Shown here piece after piece: positions 41,502-51,615 of a stretch of DNA of 64,000 nt (positions are counted from its first letter, which is position 1; each line of letters starts with the position of its first letter). Origin of the DNA: Symbiodinium natans (Eukaryota; Sar; Dinophyceae; Suessiales; Symbiodiniaceae); the NCBI GenBank assembly GCA_905221605.1, contig CAJNDS010002605.1:77501-141500 (forward strand), written 5' to 3'. The position numbers were made by a program, and so were the translations under genes. A model generated the notes under the pieces. The model was given only the letters and a program-made list of their open reading frames with translations. It ran no database searches and was not told where the DNA came from.

Positions 41502-41816
41502 TCACCGTACCGGGAGAGGCCAGACTTCTGAGATCTTCTGAGGCAGATTTGTGAAGGGTGGTTCCGGAGCACCAAGACGCGCCCCCGTCCTGTCACGGAT
41601 CAAAGCATCCGGCCGACTGCCATCGTCATCCACTTGGATCGCCGTATTGAAGTTGGCAATTATGTCGAGGCCTGCAAGATGCTTGTAAACGCTCGCAGCT
41701 ACTTGCAGAGAACACCAGAGAGCTAGGGACAGTGTCCTTACTGGGTGCGTGTGCGCGTGTCTGCCTGTCAGCCGTGATGCACTGTCGAGAAGGCCACTCA
41801 CTACCAAGCAGGCCAA
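41502..41816 (-). CDS. Candidate exon, 104 codons
   Basis: First positions are about one third G. Reads LWCSLQVAASVYKHLAGLDI, then NTAIQVDDDGSRPDALIRDR, a mixed amphipathic protein. Ends TGA at 41502. Divergent from the plus-strand exon at 41872, so the 55-bp gap between them may be intron or a shared upstream region. A start codon is not obvious (TTG shown). No family recognised. Confidence 0.4.
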   Translation of the reverse strand: MACLVVSGLLDSASRLTGRHAHTHPVRTLSLALWCSLQVAASVYKHLAGLDIIANFNTAIQVDDDGSRPDALIRDRTGARLGAPEPPFTNLPQKISEVWPLPVR

Positions 41817-41871
41817 GACGTGAGCAGATCAGCATTGCCTATGACTTTGATTGCGTGCGCTCCGACGGCAG

Positions 41872-42075
41872 AAGCCAATCTTGCCGGCATGGTATTTCAA
41901 GACCACCATGAACCATGAGCTCTACATTGGTAGCGGAACCACCAGGGTCACTAAAGCCCGTGCCGACCTTATCTACATGCAAGCCGAGAAAGCAGAGGCC
42001 GGGACCAAACAAAATCGTAGTCCACCAAAACCAAAACTCGTCGAAGCCATCCTGCTTTTCATTCCTGGGACATGA
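41872..42075 (+). CDS. Exon, unknown protein
   Basis: Follows the acceptor CGCTCCGACGGCAG. First positions over the open frame are about A35 G27 C27 T12. Reads HELYIGSGTTRVTKARADL, then LIYMQAEKAEAGTKQN, ending in a short hydrophobic tail and TGA. The competing frame one base off (41915-42268) runs into the (GA)n repeat. Could be the 5' part of the gene continuing at 42364. Confidence 0.42.
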   Translation, partial: KPILPAWYFKTTMNHELYIGSGTTRVTKARADLIYMQAEKAEAGTKQNRSPPKPKLVEAILLFIPGT

Positions 42076-42116
42076 TGAAATGAATGTTCAGCAAAATCAT
42101 ACGCGGAAGAAGACAG

Positions 42117-42123
42117 AGGGAGC

Positions 42124-42154
<31 letters not shown>

Positions 42155-42205
42155 CGAGAGAGACAGAGAGCGCGAGAGAGCGAGAGTGAGAGAGAGAGGA
42201 ACAAG
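42117..42205. repeat. (GA)n-rich microsatellite
   Basis: GAGAGAGA with AGAC and GCGA interruptions. Open in most frames (Arg-Glu on plus, Ser-Leu on minus). Confidence 0.95.
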
Positions 42206-42363
42206 AACAACACATCCAACTCTGCCCCTGAAGTCACGGCATTGCGCCGGAGTTGCTCCCACAAATAGCCTTGAGCTGTCCCAACACGTAGACTTTGATC
42301 CCTGGCTTGACAACTGGCTTTGACCCCCTTTGCCGGAAAGCATCTTGAAAGCAAGCTGAAAAG

Positions 42364-42714
42364 GGAGGATCAAGGCATCGGCGAGGACCACAAACATCAC
42401 CTTTGAGTGGAAGGCTGCGTACGCCGACATGACAATCTGGTAAGCAGATGTATGAAAGTAGCGACACCTGCGCGAGAGACTTGTTTGGGGCAGTTTCTGC
42501 AAACCCGCTGTTGCGGAACAGGTGGGGAGAGAGGGGGCATGTTCGAGAAGCGGTGTCTGCCGTCTGCCGTCTGCCGTCTGCCGTCCAAGCAACGAAGAAG
42601 TCCCAGAAAAGTTTTGTTCCCCACCGTGGATCAATCAGGCATCCTTGGCTGGCGCAAACCCCGCCGAACCCCGACTTGCCTGGACTGCGGCGCTCTCGAA
42701 AAAGCCACGCATAG
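42364..42714 (+). CDS. Two-exon 3' end, unknown protein
   Basis: Exon 42364-42439 is strongly purine-first and reads KASARTTNITFEWKAAYADM. It ends TG at a GTAAGC donor. The 82-nt intron ends TGCGGAACAG, and the next base completes a Trp codon. Exon 42522-42714 reads WGERGHVREAVSAV, crosses a (TCTGCCG)4 repeat, and ends with a basic tail at TAG. The minus strand has a 191-codon frame here, but it includes the (GA)n repeat. No family recognised. Confidence 0.45.
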
Positions 42715-43029
42715 CGCTGCAGTCTCGACATCATCTTGTCCACACGCTCGATTACTGACCTATTCTGAATGCAAGGGTGCAAACTCTGGCAAGCACCTCT
42801 GTATCATGCCATTGGCCCCGCTGTGATCATATTTATCGAAGGCACGAGGGGAGGCGTCGAGAGCCTTGCATGTTAGGGGCAAGATTCGGCCAGATTGCAA
42901 AGCTCGTGTGCTGTGACATTGCGGCAAGACAAAACAACCTTGCTGTGATCTTGCACAGCAAACCACAACAGCCAGCCCCTTCTCATACACATACGCTGTG
43001 CATCCAGGGACGTCGTTCCTCAGGTGACC

Positions 43030-43217
43030 TCAGGTGTCACGACTGCAAGCCATGCCAGAACGCGTAGACGGGATCTCGAATCTGACTTTAGCTGCTGGCA
43101 GCAACTCTTCCCCTACTGCCAGAAGTTCACCGCGCAACTCTCGCACGGACACTTCTACGGGCACTCCTTCCCATGAAATCACACTGGGCCCTCGAAAAGC
43201 AGCGCAAATCATTGTGT
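43030..43217 (-). CDS. 3' exon, unknown protein
   Basis: Acceptor ATCTCTCAATCGTCCATTGACAG precedes a frame with 42% G at first positions (25 of 59). It reads SVISWEGVPVEVSVRELRGE, then LLPAAKVRFEIPS, beta-rich in appearance, ending TGA. The plus-strand 151-codon frame (43034-43489) is Ser/Thr-rich and ends inside a CCCTAAACCC motif; I read it as the shadow. Confidence 0.42.
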
Positions 43218-43611
43218 CTGTCAATGGACGATTGAGAGATGTTGAGAGATGCTTTCGAAGCACCCTTCCTATCCCACCCTCACAGAGCCAGCTTAAGGCG
43301 TTTTCCGCAGTCCGCCGTATGCAGCAGCCCAACAGTAAACCATCAATGGCTGGTAGCAATCTCTATCAAGGCCTTCAAGCACAAGTCTGTCTTGAGTTCC
43401 CTGAATGCAGGCATAAGGCCGAATCGAGCAGGGCTCCTGGACTGGATGTGTCCTGGCACGTGCGAGACACCAGAATACGCTTACCCTAAACCCTAAACCA
43501 ACAACCCTCAACCCTCAATCCTAAGCCCCCATAGGCCCTATACCCGACGCCAGCAAACCAAGTTAATGCCGGCGTGAGCTCAACCTAACATCCTTGCGGC
43601 ATGTTTCGTTT

Positions 43612-43716
43612 TAACCCTAATACTATAACTATTTAAGGAGGCTTTTTTAAACCCAATACTATAACTATTAAAGGAGATTATTTAACCCTTGTACTATAAC
43701 TATAGAGGAGATTATA
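43612..43716. repeat. Three-copy 36-bp AT-rich tandem repeat
   Basis: Units start near 43614, 43651 and 43686 with the shared core TACTATAACTAT followed by AAGGAG or GAGGAG and a T/A-rich stretch. Copies have drifted; the flanks resemble degenerate AACCCTAA. Confidence 0.85.
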
Positions 43717-44187
43717 TGCGGTAAGAACTTGAACTCGAGTCTTCAAGGAGTGGTTGGACGGCCTTACACGCCGGAAGGAGATGCCAGATGGCTTTGGGTA
43801 ACAAACCCCGAGAATGAGAGCTGCAGGGTGAGAACGGCTGCACCTTGGGATGCCCCCCCTTATGATAGGGGGTACTATACTCCCTGTTAAGGGCTGTTAG
43901 TACAAGGGGGGAACATCCCAAGCTACACGCCCTAAAAGATGATGCTGCACACTTTACTATAGGAACGTCATATTGGCAAGCCCTCAAACCTGAAAAGGCG
44001 ATGTTCTGAGACAAGCTCTACAACCCAGTTTTCGGGATGCTGGGTGGTAATTAAGCCCCATGTAAGCCCTAAGCCCGAAGGAAGATGTGGGCCGGGAAAC
44101 ATTCGAACTACAAGTGGTGAACTTGGTTTCTTTCCTTCGTTGTGAACTCCAACTCTCAGCCATGGTCTCGGCTTTCATGTCCTTGTT

Positions 44188-44541
44188 TTGGTTCATGTAG
44201 TTCATGCATCATGTCATTACTTGCACATCACTACGAGTAGCTTCTTCGCCAATGAGCAGGGACCTGAACCGTCAGACGCGAGTTTTCTTTGCACCCGAAA
44301 AGTCTCAACTAGATTGTCTAAGCCTAAGCAAGAAAGAAACAATGCAGGTAACCTGCAGGTGGTGCACGTGGTAAGCTAAATCAAAGTCGTCCCACAAGCG
44401 TGCAAAACCGCCTCGGAGGCTGCGCGAGGAGGTGCCTTGCTTGAGAACTCTGGCTTTCGGCGACTTCTCCTCAGGATGGTGGACCATGCTGCAACGGGGG
44501 TTTCTAGGGTAGAGGACTCCACTGGACAAGGAGCTGTTTAG
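44188..44541 (+). CDS. Two-exon gene 3' end, unknown protein
   Basis: Exon 1 (to 44347) reads SSFFANEQGPEPSDASFLCT, then STRLSKPKQERNN, and ends at AATGCAG/GTAACC. The 51-nt intron ends CGTCCCACAAG. Exon 2 (44399-44541) begins with CG completing an Ala codon and reads CKTASEAARGGALLENSGF, then RRLLLRMVDHAATG, with 47% G at first positions (22 of 47), ending TAG. The start shown (TTG) is a placeholder. The antisense 155-codon frame is rejected. Confidence 0.5.
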
Positions 44542-44710
44542 AAGCAACGCGGCCGTGACTGCTAACCCCTCGGCGTTGCCATGGAAGGCCATCAAGTTAA
44601 CTTGCACAACTAGTGCACCCCTTTGGGGCGTTTCGCCCTCGCACTCGCGCGCAGCAGGGCTCAGTGGCCCGAACTCTATATTCACTAGCCAAATCCAAGA
44701 GATCAGAATG

Positions 44711-44756
44711 ATGAAAACAAAGTTGTTTGGGGTACTTATTGCGAGTGTACTTTTGT
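44711..44756 (+). CDS. Possible first exon with signal peptide
   Basis: ATGATGAAAACAAAG opens MMKTKLFGVLIASVL, a signal-peptide-like start, directly before a TT/GTGAGAG donor-like site. Too short to judge alone; compare the similar start at 21358. Confidence 0.25.
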
Positions 44757-45299
44757 GAGAGATCAGCTGCAAAATGTTTCCCTTGAGATTCGTGCGAATT
44801 TGCTTGACATGAGATTTGCACCCGTATCACAACTTTCGCAATGTGTTCTGAGAAGCGAGAGTCCCGGCAAACATGTTCATATTACAAGTGTCCACAGCAC
44901 AAGCAATTGGCCCTCATTTGAAACTTAATTACTTGGCCCTTAATTATTCCGCATCGTCAGGCAAACCACAGTAGGCACCACAGAGCCCCGAAATGGAGGG
45001 CCTAAGCCGAGAGCCGCGCCCTGAAACCAAGGGCGACCCCTATGCATGTTGCGCAGGCAGCCAGGAGGCGCTAGCGTTGGTGGCTTCATGTTCAACCTCC
45101 ATCTCCTGAACGACGCATATGGTCAGGGCAAGGGATGAAGAGTTGGTGTGGCGAGTAAATAATTCACAAAGGTTTTTCCTCTGGGGTCAACCCGTCTATG
45201 GACCCAGTTTTTGGGGCCGTTCTTCTACCTTGCAACAGCGAAGGCGAACGGAATCTTTGAGAGTCTTTGGTGCCAAGCGGCGAGGCAAACAAGAAAAAC

Positions 45300-45694
45300 A
45301 AAAGACAGGGCTCCCTGCCCGGCCTCGCCATCTTCTGACTGCTTGTCATTTGGCTTCACCCACGTGGAAACATTGGTGGCGTGGTTGTAGTAATACTTTC
45401 GGCCTGGCTCGCGACTTGGGGAAAGGCATGGCAAAAAGAAGGAATGGAACGTCATCTGTCTGCTTATATAACCTTATCACACGCAGTCTGAAGGCCGCCT
45501 GAAACTACATCAAAAGCCAGTGTCCTCGGCAGCGACTCAATGAATACGTACACACACGCGCTGCCTGACGGGGCCCGATGCTCGGACCAGGAAAAGCAGC
45601 CCTCCTCCGCCTTCGAGTATTGCATTGTGGCGGCGGGCATGGGGTCACTTCTGTTAGGACGTTGAAATGTCCTTACTCCGGGTAGTCTCCGCAC
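45300..45694 (-). CDS. WW-domain protein, two exons seen
   Basis: Exon 2 (45403 downward) carries the WW core GRKYYYNHATNVSTW followed by VKP. Exon 1 (45565 upward) ends with the first Trp and SEHRAPS. Joining CAG/GC at 45565/45564 to an AG at 45404/45403 rebuilds Gly and puts 21 residues between the two Trp, exactly right for a WW domain, so the 161-nt intron is GC-AG. WW domains bind Pro-rich ligands and occur in splicing (PRP40/FBP) and signalling proteins. After the domain comes an acidic stretch (DKQSEDGEAG); a donor near 45300 and a small exon at about 45226-45262 may follow. The plus-strand 127-codon frame here is a shadow. Confidence 0.85.
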
Positions 45695-46760
45695 TCTTCT
45701 CCCAGTACGATAACCGAGATGCTCGCGGCAACCCGTCTAAACCCAGGACTCTGCTGGCCCTTGCTACGAAAAGCATCGAAAAAACATGGCTGAGTTCGGT
45801 TCCCGAGATGGCCAGCCGGGGAAAGAAGTTCGCAATGCAAAGGAGCAGGCAGAGGAGGGGAGCAGGAGAATGATGTTAAGGCAAATCCTGAGGCCTCAAC
45901 CTGACGGGTGGGGACTGAAAAAACAAAGGGTCGTACACTCATTCTATAGTATGTAGTAAGAAAGTCAACCAGCTCTTGCGCTGAAACATGCGACGTGACC
46001 GACATCACGACACAGCTTCTGCTTTCAACTGCTCTGCCGGCCTGAGATCCGTTGCTTCCATAGACGCCCGCGGCACCAAACATGCCAGGGCAAACGAGGG
46101 AACTCCTGGGCGTGAGTGTGTCGTACTGGACCTAAATGGACTTATGGGACATCCATGCCTTGCCCTTACAAGCAAGGGAGTGTGAAAGCGGTAGCGCCTG
46201 GAGGGGGGGATGGGGGGATGGGCTAGGGCTGGTTCTCAACAATTCCTGCCGGCATGCCTTCGAAGCAACTATAAGGATTCTGTTTTGCCCCTGTCTTCTG
46301 CGTCTGGTGTCCTGCCTCATACTTATTCGGATGAAGGGGCTCACAGCAGTTCTCTGATTGCAGTGCAAGCGCCATTACCGGTACCACGCTTTCTGGCGGG
46401 GTTTTGCATGACATTGTTTTATGGTTCACTGCAGTATGCTCCATGCCTGCCAACCCTTCGGCCCCCGGATGCCACTCGAGTACTGCAGAGAAGCTAAAGT
46501 GTCTTGCGGCTTTTCACTAGCGACCAGCCACCAAATCAACCAACTCGGAGTCAGAAACACCGCAAGGGTGTGAGTGACCATGCTAGGCTTGGCCTGCACC
46601 ACATCGGAACTTCGAAAACTCGCGCCAGAACTACAGTGTGTGATTGGGACTGAGTGGCCGCTTCTACCCAATCGCGCACACAAAAGTATTTGAAATCATG
46701 AGGCATGGTGCGCAGTGAGGATAGCACACATCGTGAACAGCACCAGCAAAGCAAGTAAGT

Positions 46761-47219
46761 CTACTGGCTTGGAATTTGAGCTGAGACTGTGGCACCGATG
46801 GCAAGCAAGAAGAATGTCCTGAGCCCGATCCGGATAAAGAACGCTTTCAGTTTCAAATCTGAAACCTGACAGCTCTTCTTAGTGAACTGCAGGGGAAGCC
46901 GTTCTCTCGCGCAGAAAAAGCGGTCCCTCGATGCAGTCGAGCGTCGGGTGGCAGCCGCGTTCGCGGCCTGGCGCCTTTCCTCCTTGCGCTCTTGGCTGAG
47001 GTTGCGCGCTTGGACGAAGTCCCGGGAGAAACCTGTGCCGGACTGAGGTGCACTGAGACTAGTCTGAATCCCAAGACTGACATGGCTCGACCCACTAATT
47101 AGAATCCCAGTATGTCTTTTTGATGGCCCTCCCGTCTTTGCCTGCAGATTCTGCCACAGGCTTACCTGCACAGAGCCAGGATCTCTGACAAGATGATAGA
47201 GGGCTGTTTTACTACACAA
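46761..47219 (-). CDS. Candidate gene, 152 codons
   Basis: No competing plus-strand frame. The middle is a basic, coiled-coil-like stretch (ARNLSQERKEERRQAANAAA). The end is hydrophobic (FFIRIGLRTFFLLAIGATVS), a possible tail anchor, before TAG. A good donor GTGCAG/GTAAGC lies at 47166/47165 in the N-terminal part, with TCTGCAG 24 nt on and a better TTCTAATTAG 71 nt on; only the shorter keeps the frame, so the start of the gene is uncertain. Confidence 0.42.
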   Translation of the reverse strand: MCSKTALYHLVRDPGSVQVSLWQNLQAKTGGPSKRHTGILISGSSHVSLGIQTSLSAPQSGTGFSRDFVQARNLSQERKEERRQAANAAATRRSTASRDRFFCARERLPLQFTKKSCQVSDLKLKAFFIRIGLRTFFLLAIGATVSAQIPSQ

Positions 47220-47471
47220 AGCAGGGAGCTACTTGCGTGTAGCTCCTGACTCACTGCTATCAGAAGTAACGACAAGTGTTCGGGCTCAGCATGCACGCTC
47301 TGGCGTGGAGATTTCTCAATGAAGTCCGTATTGAAAGGTGACGTGCCTACAACTTCTGGATGGATGTCCTCTTGGCTGACCTCTCCATGGCGAACCTGGC
47401 CGGATGCATCTTTGAAAGAGGTCTTGTAGCTGGGTCCTTGAGTCCTTGAGTCCTTACTTAATCAGGTCCCC

Positions 47472-47876
47472 TTGCTAAGGTCGCAAGTTAGGCATCTGGT
47501 TGAGCACATGAGCACCTACAACTTGTGCTGCTTAAAAACTCAGCATTCAGACTCTGCAAAACAATCCAACATGTTTGTTCACAAGCGCTCTCCCCTCACC
47601 TCTGATTCTGGCGATCCTTCCGAACGCTCCGAGCGTCCTGGCATTTGCAGAGTGGCGAGATTGTGCTTAAGCTGGCAAGAAATTCTATCAACACAAGCTT
47701 GTCCAGAGGCAGCTCTAGAAAGCCTTAAGGGCCCGTGCACTAGAGCTTCCCGCAAGGGTCGGGCCTGTCATCTCTTTTGGTGGGCCTGGCTTTTCGAGGA
47801 TAAGTGGAAGGAAGTCAGGGATCGTTATCATATTCAAATGGGGGTTTACGAAAATAATACGGGGCCCCGAGTATAG
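47472..47876 (+). CDS. Candidate CDS, 134 codons
   Basis: No competing minus-strand frame. Polar N-terminal half, then LCLSWQEILSTQACPEAALE, and an aromatic basic segment LFWWAWLFEDKWKEVRDRYH. The last ten codons and the stop come from a dispersed repeat (47838-47945), so the native C-terminus may have been replaced. No family recognised. Confidence 0.4.
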   Translation: MLRSQVRHLVEHMSTYNLCCLKTQHSDSAKQSNMFVHKRSPLTSDSGDPSERSERPGICRVARLCLSWQEILSTQACPEAALESLKGPCTRASRKGRACHLFWWAWLFEDKWKEVRDRYHIQMGVYENNTGPRV

Positions 47877-47945
47877 ACCTTCAAATAGCAGGGCCCCCTT
47901 ATAATAAGGACCCCAAACAAGCTACCCCGAAAATCGTAAACCCAA
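47838..47945. repeat. Dispersed repeat copy 1 with inverted ends
   Basis: Starts GGGGGTTTACGAAAATAA and ends CGAAAATCGTAAACCC, so the tips GGGTTTACGA / TCGTAAACCC are inverted repeats. Between them are CCCC-AAATAG and CCCTTATAATAAGGACCCC blocks. A related copy lies at 63034-63145. Confidence 0.75.
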
Positions 47946-48980
47946 ATAGCTCAGAGGCCTCCAAACCTTCAAGACCAGACCCCCCCAATGGGACGTGAGG
48001 CATGTATCCTGGTTGTTCCATCTCAAAGGTATAGGAGATAAGTTTAAACCAAGGACCAAGGACTTCTTCCGTATTCTTCTATAGGCTGCATCTCTCACAT
48101 TAAACCCGTTCTGCACTCTAAGCTTCTCCAAGCTTCCCAGCACACAAAACAACACCGGCTGAGGCCTCCTGAATTCTTGCTCTCCTACCTGAAACCCTTG
48201 AATCGCTTTCACACTCTTTGCCCGCTTCAAGGCCCAGGTGCTTTTACACACAGAGTTGCGGTCGGATCCCTCAGGCTGTCTAGGGCCCGTGCTTGGATGT
48301 GACATGCTGATGTGCTCTAGCCTCAGCATCCCACTTGCATCCAAAGGCGGATCGCCATTCACTTGCTAAGAAGTTGGACTTGCAAGCTTGAAATACAGAT
48401 GGGTTGGTTTTTGGCCAGGATTTCAAGATCCTGAGGCCTCAATATTGGCAAGCAGTCACAACCTATCCCAATCATCCCTGGAATCCCAACCCGCCCCACA
48501 TCGATAGAGCTGTCTCCACTTGGCCAGTGACTGTTTCTGGACCGTCACAAGGATCTTTTTCAACTCCCCAGACGATTTCTGGAGCTCCTTTGAAAGGCCG
48601 CGGCTGGAGCAGGATCGACTCAAGTCCGACCCTGACCTCTATGACGTCTCGGGGTTCAAGGCTCCTAGCCAGATCAGAGATCCCTCTCAAGGTGACACCC
48701 CTTTTTCGGTATGTAGCGATGTAGCGAGGCTGTGTTTCCCGGAGGTGTACTGTGCCAGATGCAACCCAACACCCGAATGCCAGACCAATTCGCTTGTTTG
48801 TTGTTGGTCATCACCTGCCTCCCATTTTTTCTGACCCCATGGCCTTAAACCTTGAATAGTCAGATCAAATATACCGGATTTTCCCGGACACGATGAATCC
48901 AAACCCGCTGGCAGAAGCTGTTGCTTGACAATTTTCTGCGGGTGTCCAGGCTTTTGAGTTTTAGGTGGGTCCAGAATCAA
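47922..48980 (-). CDS. Multi-exon gene candidate, unknown protein
   Basis: Three consecutive minus-strand frames look coding: 48687-48980 (IVKQQLLPAGLDSSCPGKSG), 48472-48690 with 42% G at first positions (DVIEVRVGLESILLQPRP), and 47922-48362 (TWALKRAKSVKAIQGFQ, then VQNGFNVRDAAYRRIRKK). A consensus-like CAG/GTAGGAG donor follows the GFQ codons. A GGG/GTGTCA donor and TTGAG acceptor could join the first two. Exact junctions are not settled. The plus-strand frames over 48.4-48.8 kb are less typical. No family recognised. Confidence 0.42.
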
Positions 48981-49321
48981 ACTTCAAACTGCTCCTGATT
49001 TTAACGTTGTCCCTCTTCGGGCGACAAGGACCACGGTTTTGAAAGTCGGCAATCCCAGGGTGTGCCCGCTTGAAGCTGAACAAAGTTGCGGTCGATGTTG
49101 ATTTTGATTGCTTGCCTTGCAGTTGGTTCCTGGTCAACCTGGGGATGGCATGACGGCTTCACTATCGCGATGGTTGCGGTGGGCCACATGGTTTTGGAAC
49201 CTGGCACAGAAAACACTTGCTCACCATATCCACTCGTGCCACTCGTGTAAGACCCGTTGCGAGATATGTTGTCTGCTTCTGCTCCTTACAGTGCACAACA
49301 TTTTCCAAAGCCACCGGAGGC

Positions 49322-50392
49322 TCAGGCGTGTTCACTTTTCAGGATCTTCCACAGCCGAGTGAAACTTGCCCGAAGTGCTTGGGAAATGTCGGGAACAACT
49401 CCAGCTCTCGGCCTCATGCGCGGAGGGTTCGTGCCAACCATAATACAAGGTTCGCGGACAACAAGGCCGGGTCTTGAGGATCTGCCTGCATCACCTTGCA
49501 TGACACGTAGGTGCTCATTAGAAGGGAAAGTCCTCTCGAAAAGACAACTTCGATGGCTGAAAGGGGTCCAGGGTGCCACGAACCCTGTGCGGTGTGCGGA
49601 CCCCGCAGGCAATGGCAAAACGATGTTGCCAGAAAGGCTCATTGCCGAAAGAGCGAGCAATTACCCCCACCCCGCTTGGTGAATTTGTATTAAGTTGCGA
49701 AGCTCTACACTCACAGCGGGTCCTTGGGGAAAATAGATCCAGTAGTCGAAGACATCACCTGCAGGCCGTGGGTCGAAGAAGCATAGAAGATCTGGAGATG
49801 GCTGTTCAGAAGGGGTCGTGAGAAGCCCACAAAAAAAAGGAAAACGGTCCTGGAAGCGCTCCTCCAGGGCCCCCAAGAGCAGCTGCATGCCTTTACGGAG
49901 GCAATAAAGGTGTGCTCGCTCAGGATGGACACACAGAACATCAGAACAAGCATTGTAGGTGCCATAGTTTCGTTGCAGCCATGCTTTGAAACTCGAATTA
50001 TGGGGGCACAAGATGTTGGCTGCTGAGGCCATGCATCCAGTTGTGACTCCACTGGGCACCGGGCTCTTTGCCACCTTGGATTGGAAGCTGGAGCAATGCG
50101 GAGCACACGCGCAGCTGCAGCTTTGGATGTTATGCGACTTGGGCCAAACGGTGTGGGCCCAGAAGTTCTCCTGGCATTTGCTGCCGAGCGGCAGCTTCTG
50201 CATAAGCGAAGGTCTCTTCCTTCCTCTCTGACGGGTTGCCGACACACTCCATGCCTGACCGCTGCGATGTGGTTCTTGGAGGGCCCCCCTAGCCTTACAA
50301 AATCTTACAAACACAGGTCGATAGATGGACCATGGTTGAGGACTATGCCCATGCCAAGGTTGACACGCGAAACCTCCAGTGGGAAATAACAC
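49322..50392 (-). CDS. Long minus-strand candidate, possibly the same gene
   Basis: A 243-codon frame (49661-50392) is the longest non-repetitive minus-strand ORF. Its second half reads HNSSFKAWLQRNYGTYNACS, then LYCLRKGMQLLLGALEERFQ, and is acidic and aromatic to its end. A second frame, 49322-49660, continues downstream (NEHLRVMQGDAGRSSRPGL). The first 100 codons are Ser/Pro/Arg-rich and may not be coding. Whether it is joined to 47.9-49.0 kb is unknown. Confidence 0.35.
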
Positions 50393-50418
50393 TGTAACTT
50401 GAGAAGGGGCTACGAAAG

Positions 50419-50661
50419 CTAGTCACCACAGGGGGGTGGCAGGCAGCGAGTCGGCAGGACTTGGAGCCGCCGGCGCAGCTTTTTCCGTATTTCAGGCACA
50501 TGCCTCAACCGGTTAGTCAGGTAAGATCGAAGACCCCTAAACTCGAAATCTGAAGCCCTAAACTCCTTCAGCCCCCTTGCTTCCCCCGCTGGAACCCCGT
50601 GTCGCAAACGAAGTTTAGGTACAGGGACGCTCTGTTCAGTACGACCTCTGCAAAGTACCAC
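50419..50661 (-). CDS. Candidate exon, basic protein
   Basis: 80-codon frame rich in Arg and Leu: LKEFRASDFEFRGLRSYL, then RHVPEIRKKLRRRLQVLP. First positions are about G30 C35 A21 T14. No plus-strand competitor. Ends TAG. Possibly the 5' part of the preceding gene. Function unknown. Confidence 0.38.
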   Translation of the reverse strand: MVLCRGRTEQSVPVPKLRLRHGVPAGEARGLKEFRASDFEFRGLRSYLTNRLRHVPEIRKKLRRRLQVLPTRCLPPPCGD

Positions 50662-50683
50662 AGACCTTAGAGCATGGTGACTG

Positions 50684-50895
50684 TGGGGGGCGGGGGAGGA
50701 CCTTGGGGGGGGGTGGGGGGGGACCTTGTGGGGGGGGGACCTGAAGGTGGTAGGGGGGGGGGCCCTACCTTATCCCACGCGCAACCACCTTAAAGGAGGG
50801 GGGGGGGGGGGGGGGGCGGCGCCGGCACCTTATCCTTCGAAAATGCTTCATGGTGAGGTGAGGGGGGGGGGGGGCCCCCCCCCCCCCCCCACCCC
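50684..50895. repeat. Poly-G / poly-C tract region
   Basis: A series of G runs (7-20 nt) separated by ACCTT-type spacers, ending in about 12 G followed directly by about 18 C (near 50862-50892), a potential hairpin. ORFs here are artefacts. Confidence 0.92.
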
Positions 50896-51092
50896 CACCT
50901 TAAGTCTCGGGTTTCGGACCTGTTCAGGTGTGGAACCCTTTTTTTCCCTGGAAGCTTCTTAACAAGGTGAATACCAGTGCATGGGTAAACGACAACTCCC
51001 GCCAGCTCCACAGAGCTAGCTTTCGTGACATGTTAGGCACAGCAAAGCATTGAAGGATCAGCCTTCTAGCTCCTGTGGTTTGAACGGAAAGG

Positions 51093-51615
51093 TTGATGGC
51101 ATCTCAGACAGCGCTTTCAGACATGATCAACGTGCCCTGCTCTGCCGTGGCCAAGAACAAGCAGCTGAGACTAACCATCGTCAATTCATGGCAGTGTGTC
51201 GCCGATCTATCCCCTCGGGCCCAGGGGCCTGCGGCAACCTCAAAATCAGTAAAATCGAGGGGTGTGAAACGCTTGCTGACCTCCGGCACGAAATGAGTTG
51301 GTTGCGAATCGGTGCTCGGATCTGTGCTTGGCCAGGGTGCGTGTGACTGTGTTGTGCAGGCCAGTGTCCGGAGGTCTGCACCAGCTGGTGCCTCTCTGGG
51401 TACAAACCTACTTCGTGAAGTACCCAAGCTACGACCACAACACAGAGCCAAACGGCCGCAACAAGCAGGCGCACGCATGGATTGCAGTCCCAAAGGCCGG
51501 ACGCGGCGTCATGACTGAGCCAGCCACTGAGATGAAAGCAATGCACGACTGCAACATCAGTGCAACATCACATAGGGAACAACCAGCGCTGTCAGCATGC
51601 TCCGACAAAGTCTGA
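51093..51615 (+). CDS. Candidate gene, two frames joined by an intron
   Basis: The first frame has ATG at 51096 and reads ASQTALSDMINVPCSAVAKN. The second (51355-51615) follows a strong acceptor (GTGTGACTGTGTTGTGCAG at about 51358) and reads LHQLVPLWVQTYFVKYPSYD, with first positions G32 A28 C25 T15, ending TGA. The donor between them is not settled. Minus-strand frames overlap 51104-51546, so strand is moderately certain at best. No family recognised. Confidence 0.38.

Noticed and set aside
42059-42634. 191-codon minus-strand ORF with a hydrophobic segment
   Set aside because: Its C-terminal third is the (GA)n repeat, and the plus strand has phase-matched exons.
44305-44772. 155-codon minus-strand ORF
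   Set aside because: Antisense to a two-exon plus-strand model with matching phase and strong first-position bias.
45119-45502. 127-codon plus-strand ORF that reads as a plausible protein
   Set aside because: It is antisense to the WW-domain exon, a useful warning that protein-like appearance alone is unreliable here.
3267-51358. Apparent introns of only 15-25 nt (e.g. near 3267, 8180, 46.9-47.2, 51.34 kb)
   Set aside because: Each can be explained by choosing among many GT and AG dinucleotides; no protein homology fixes them.
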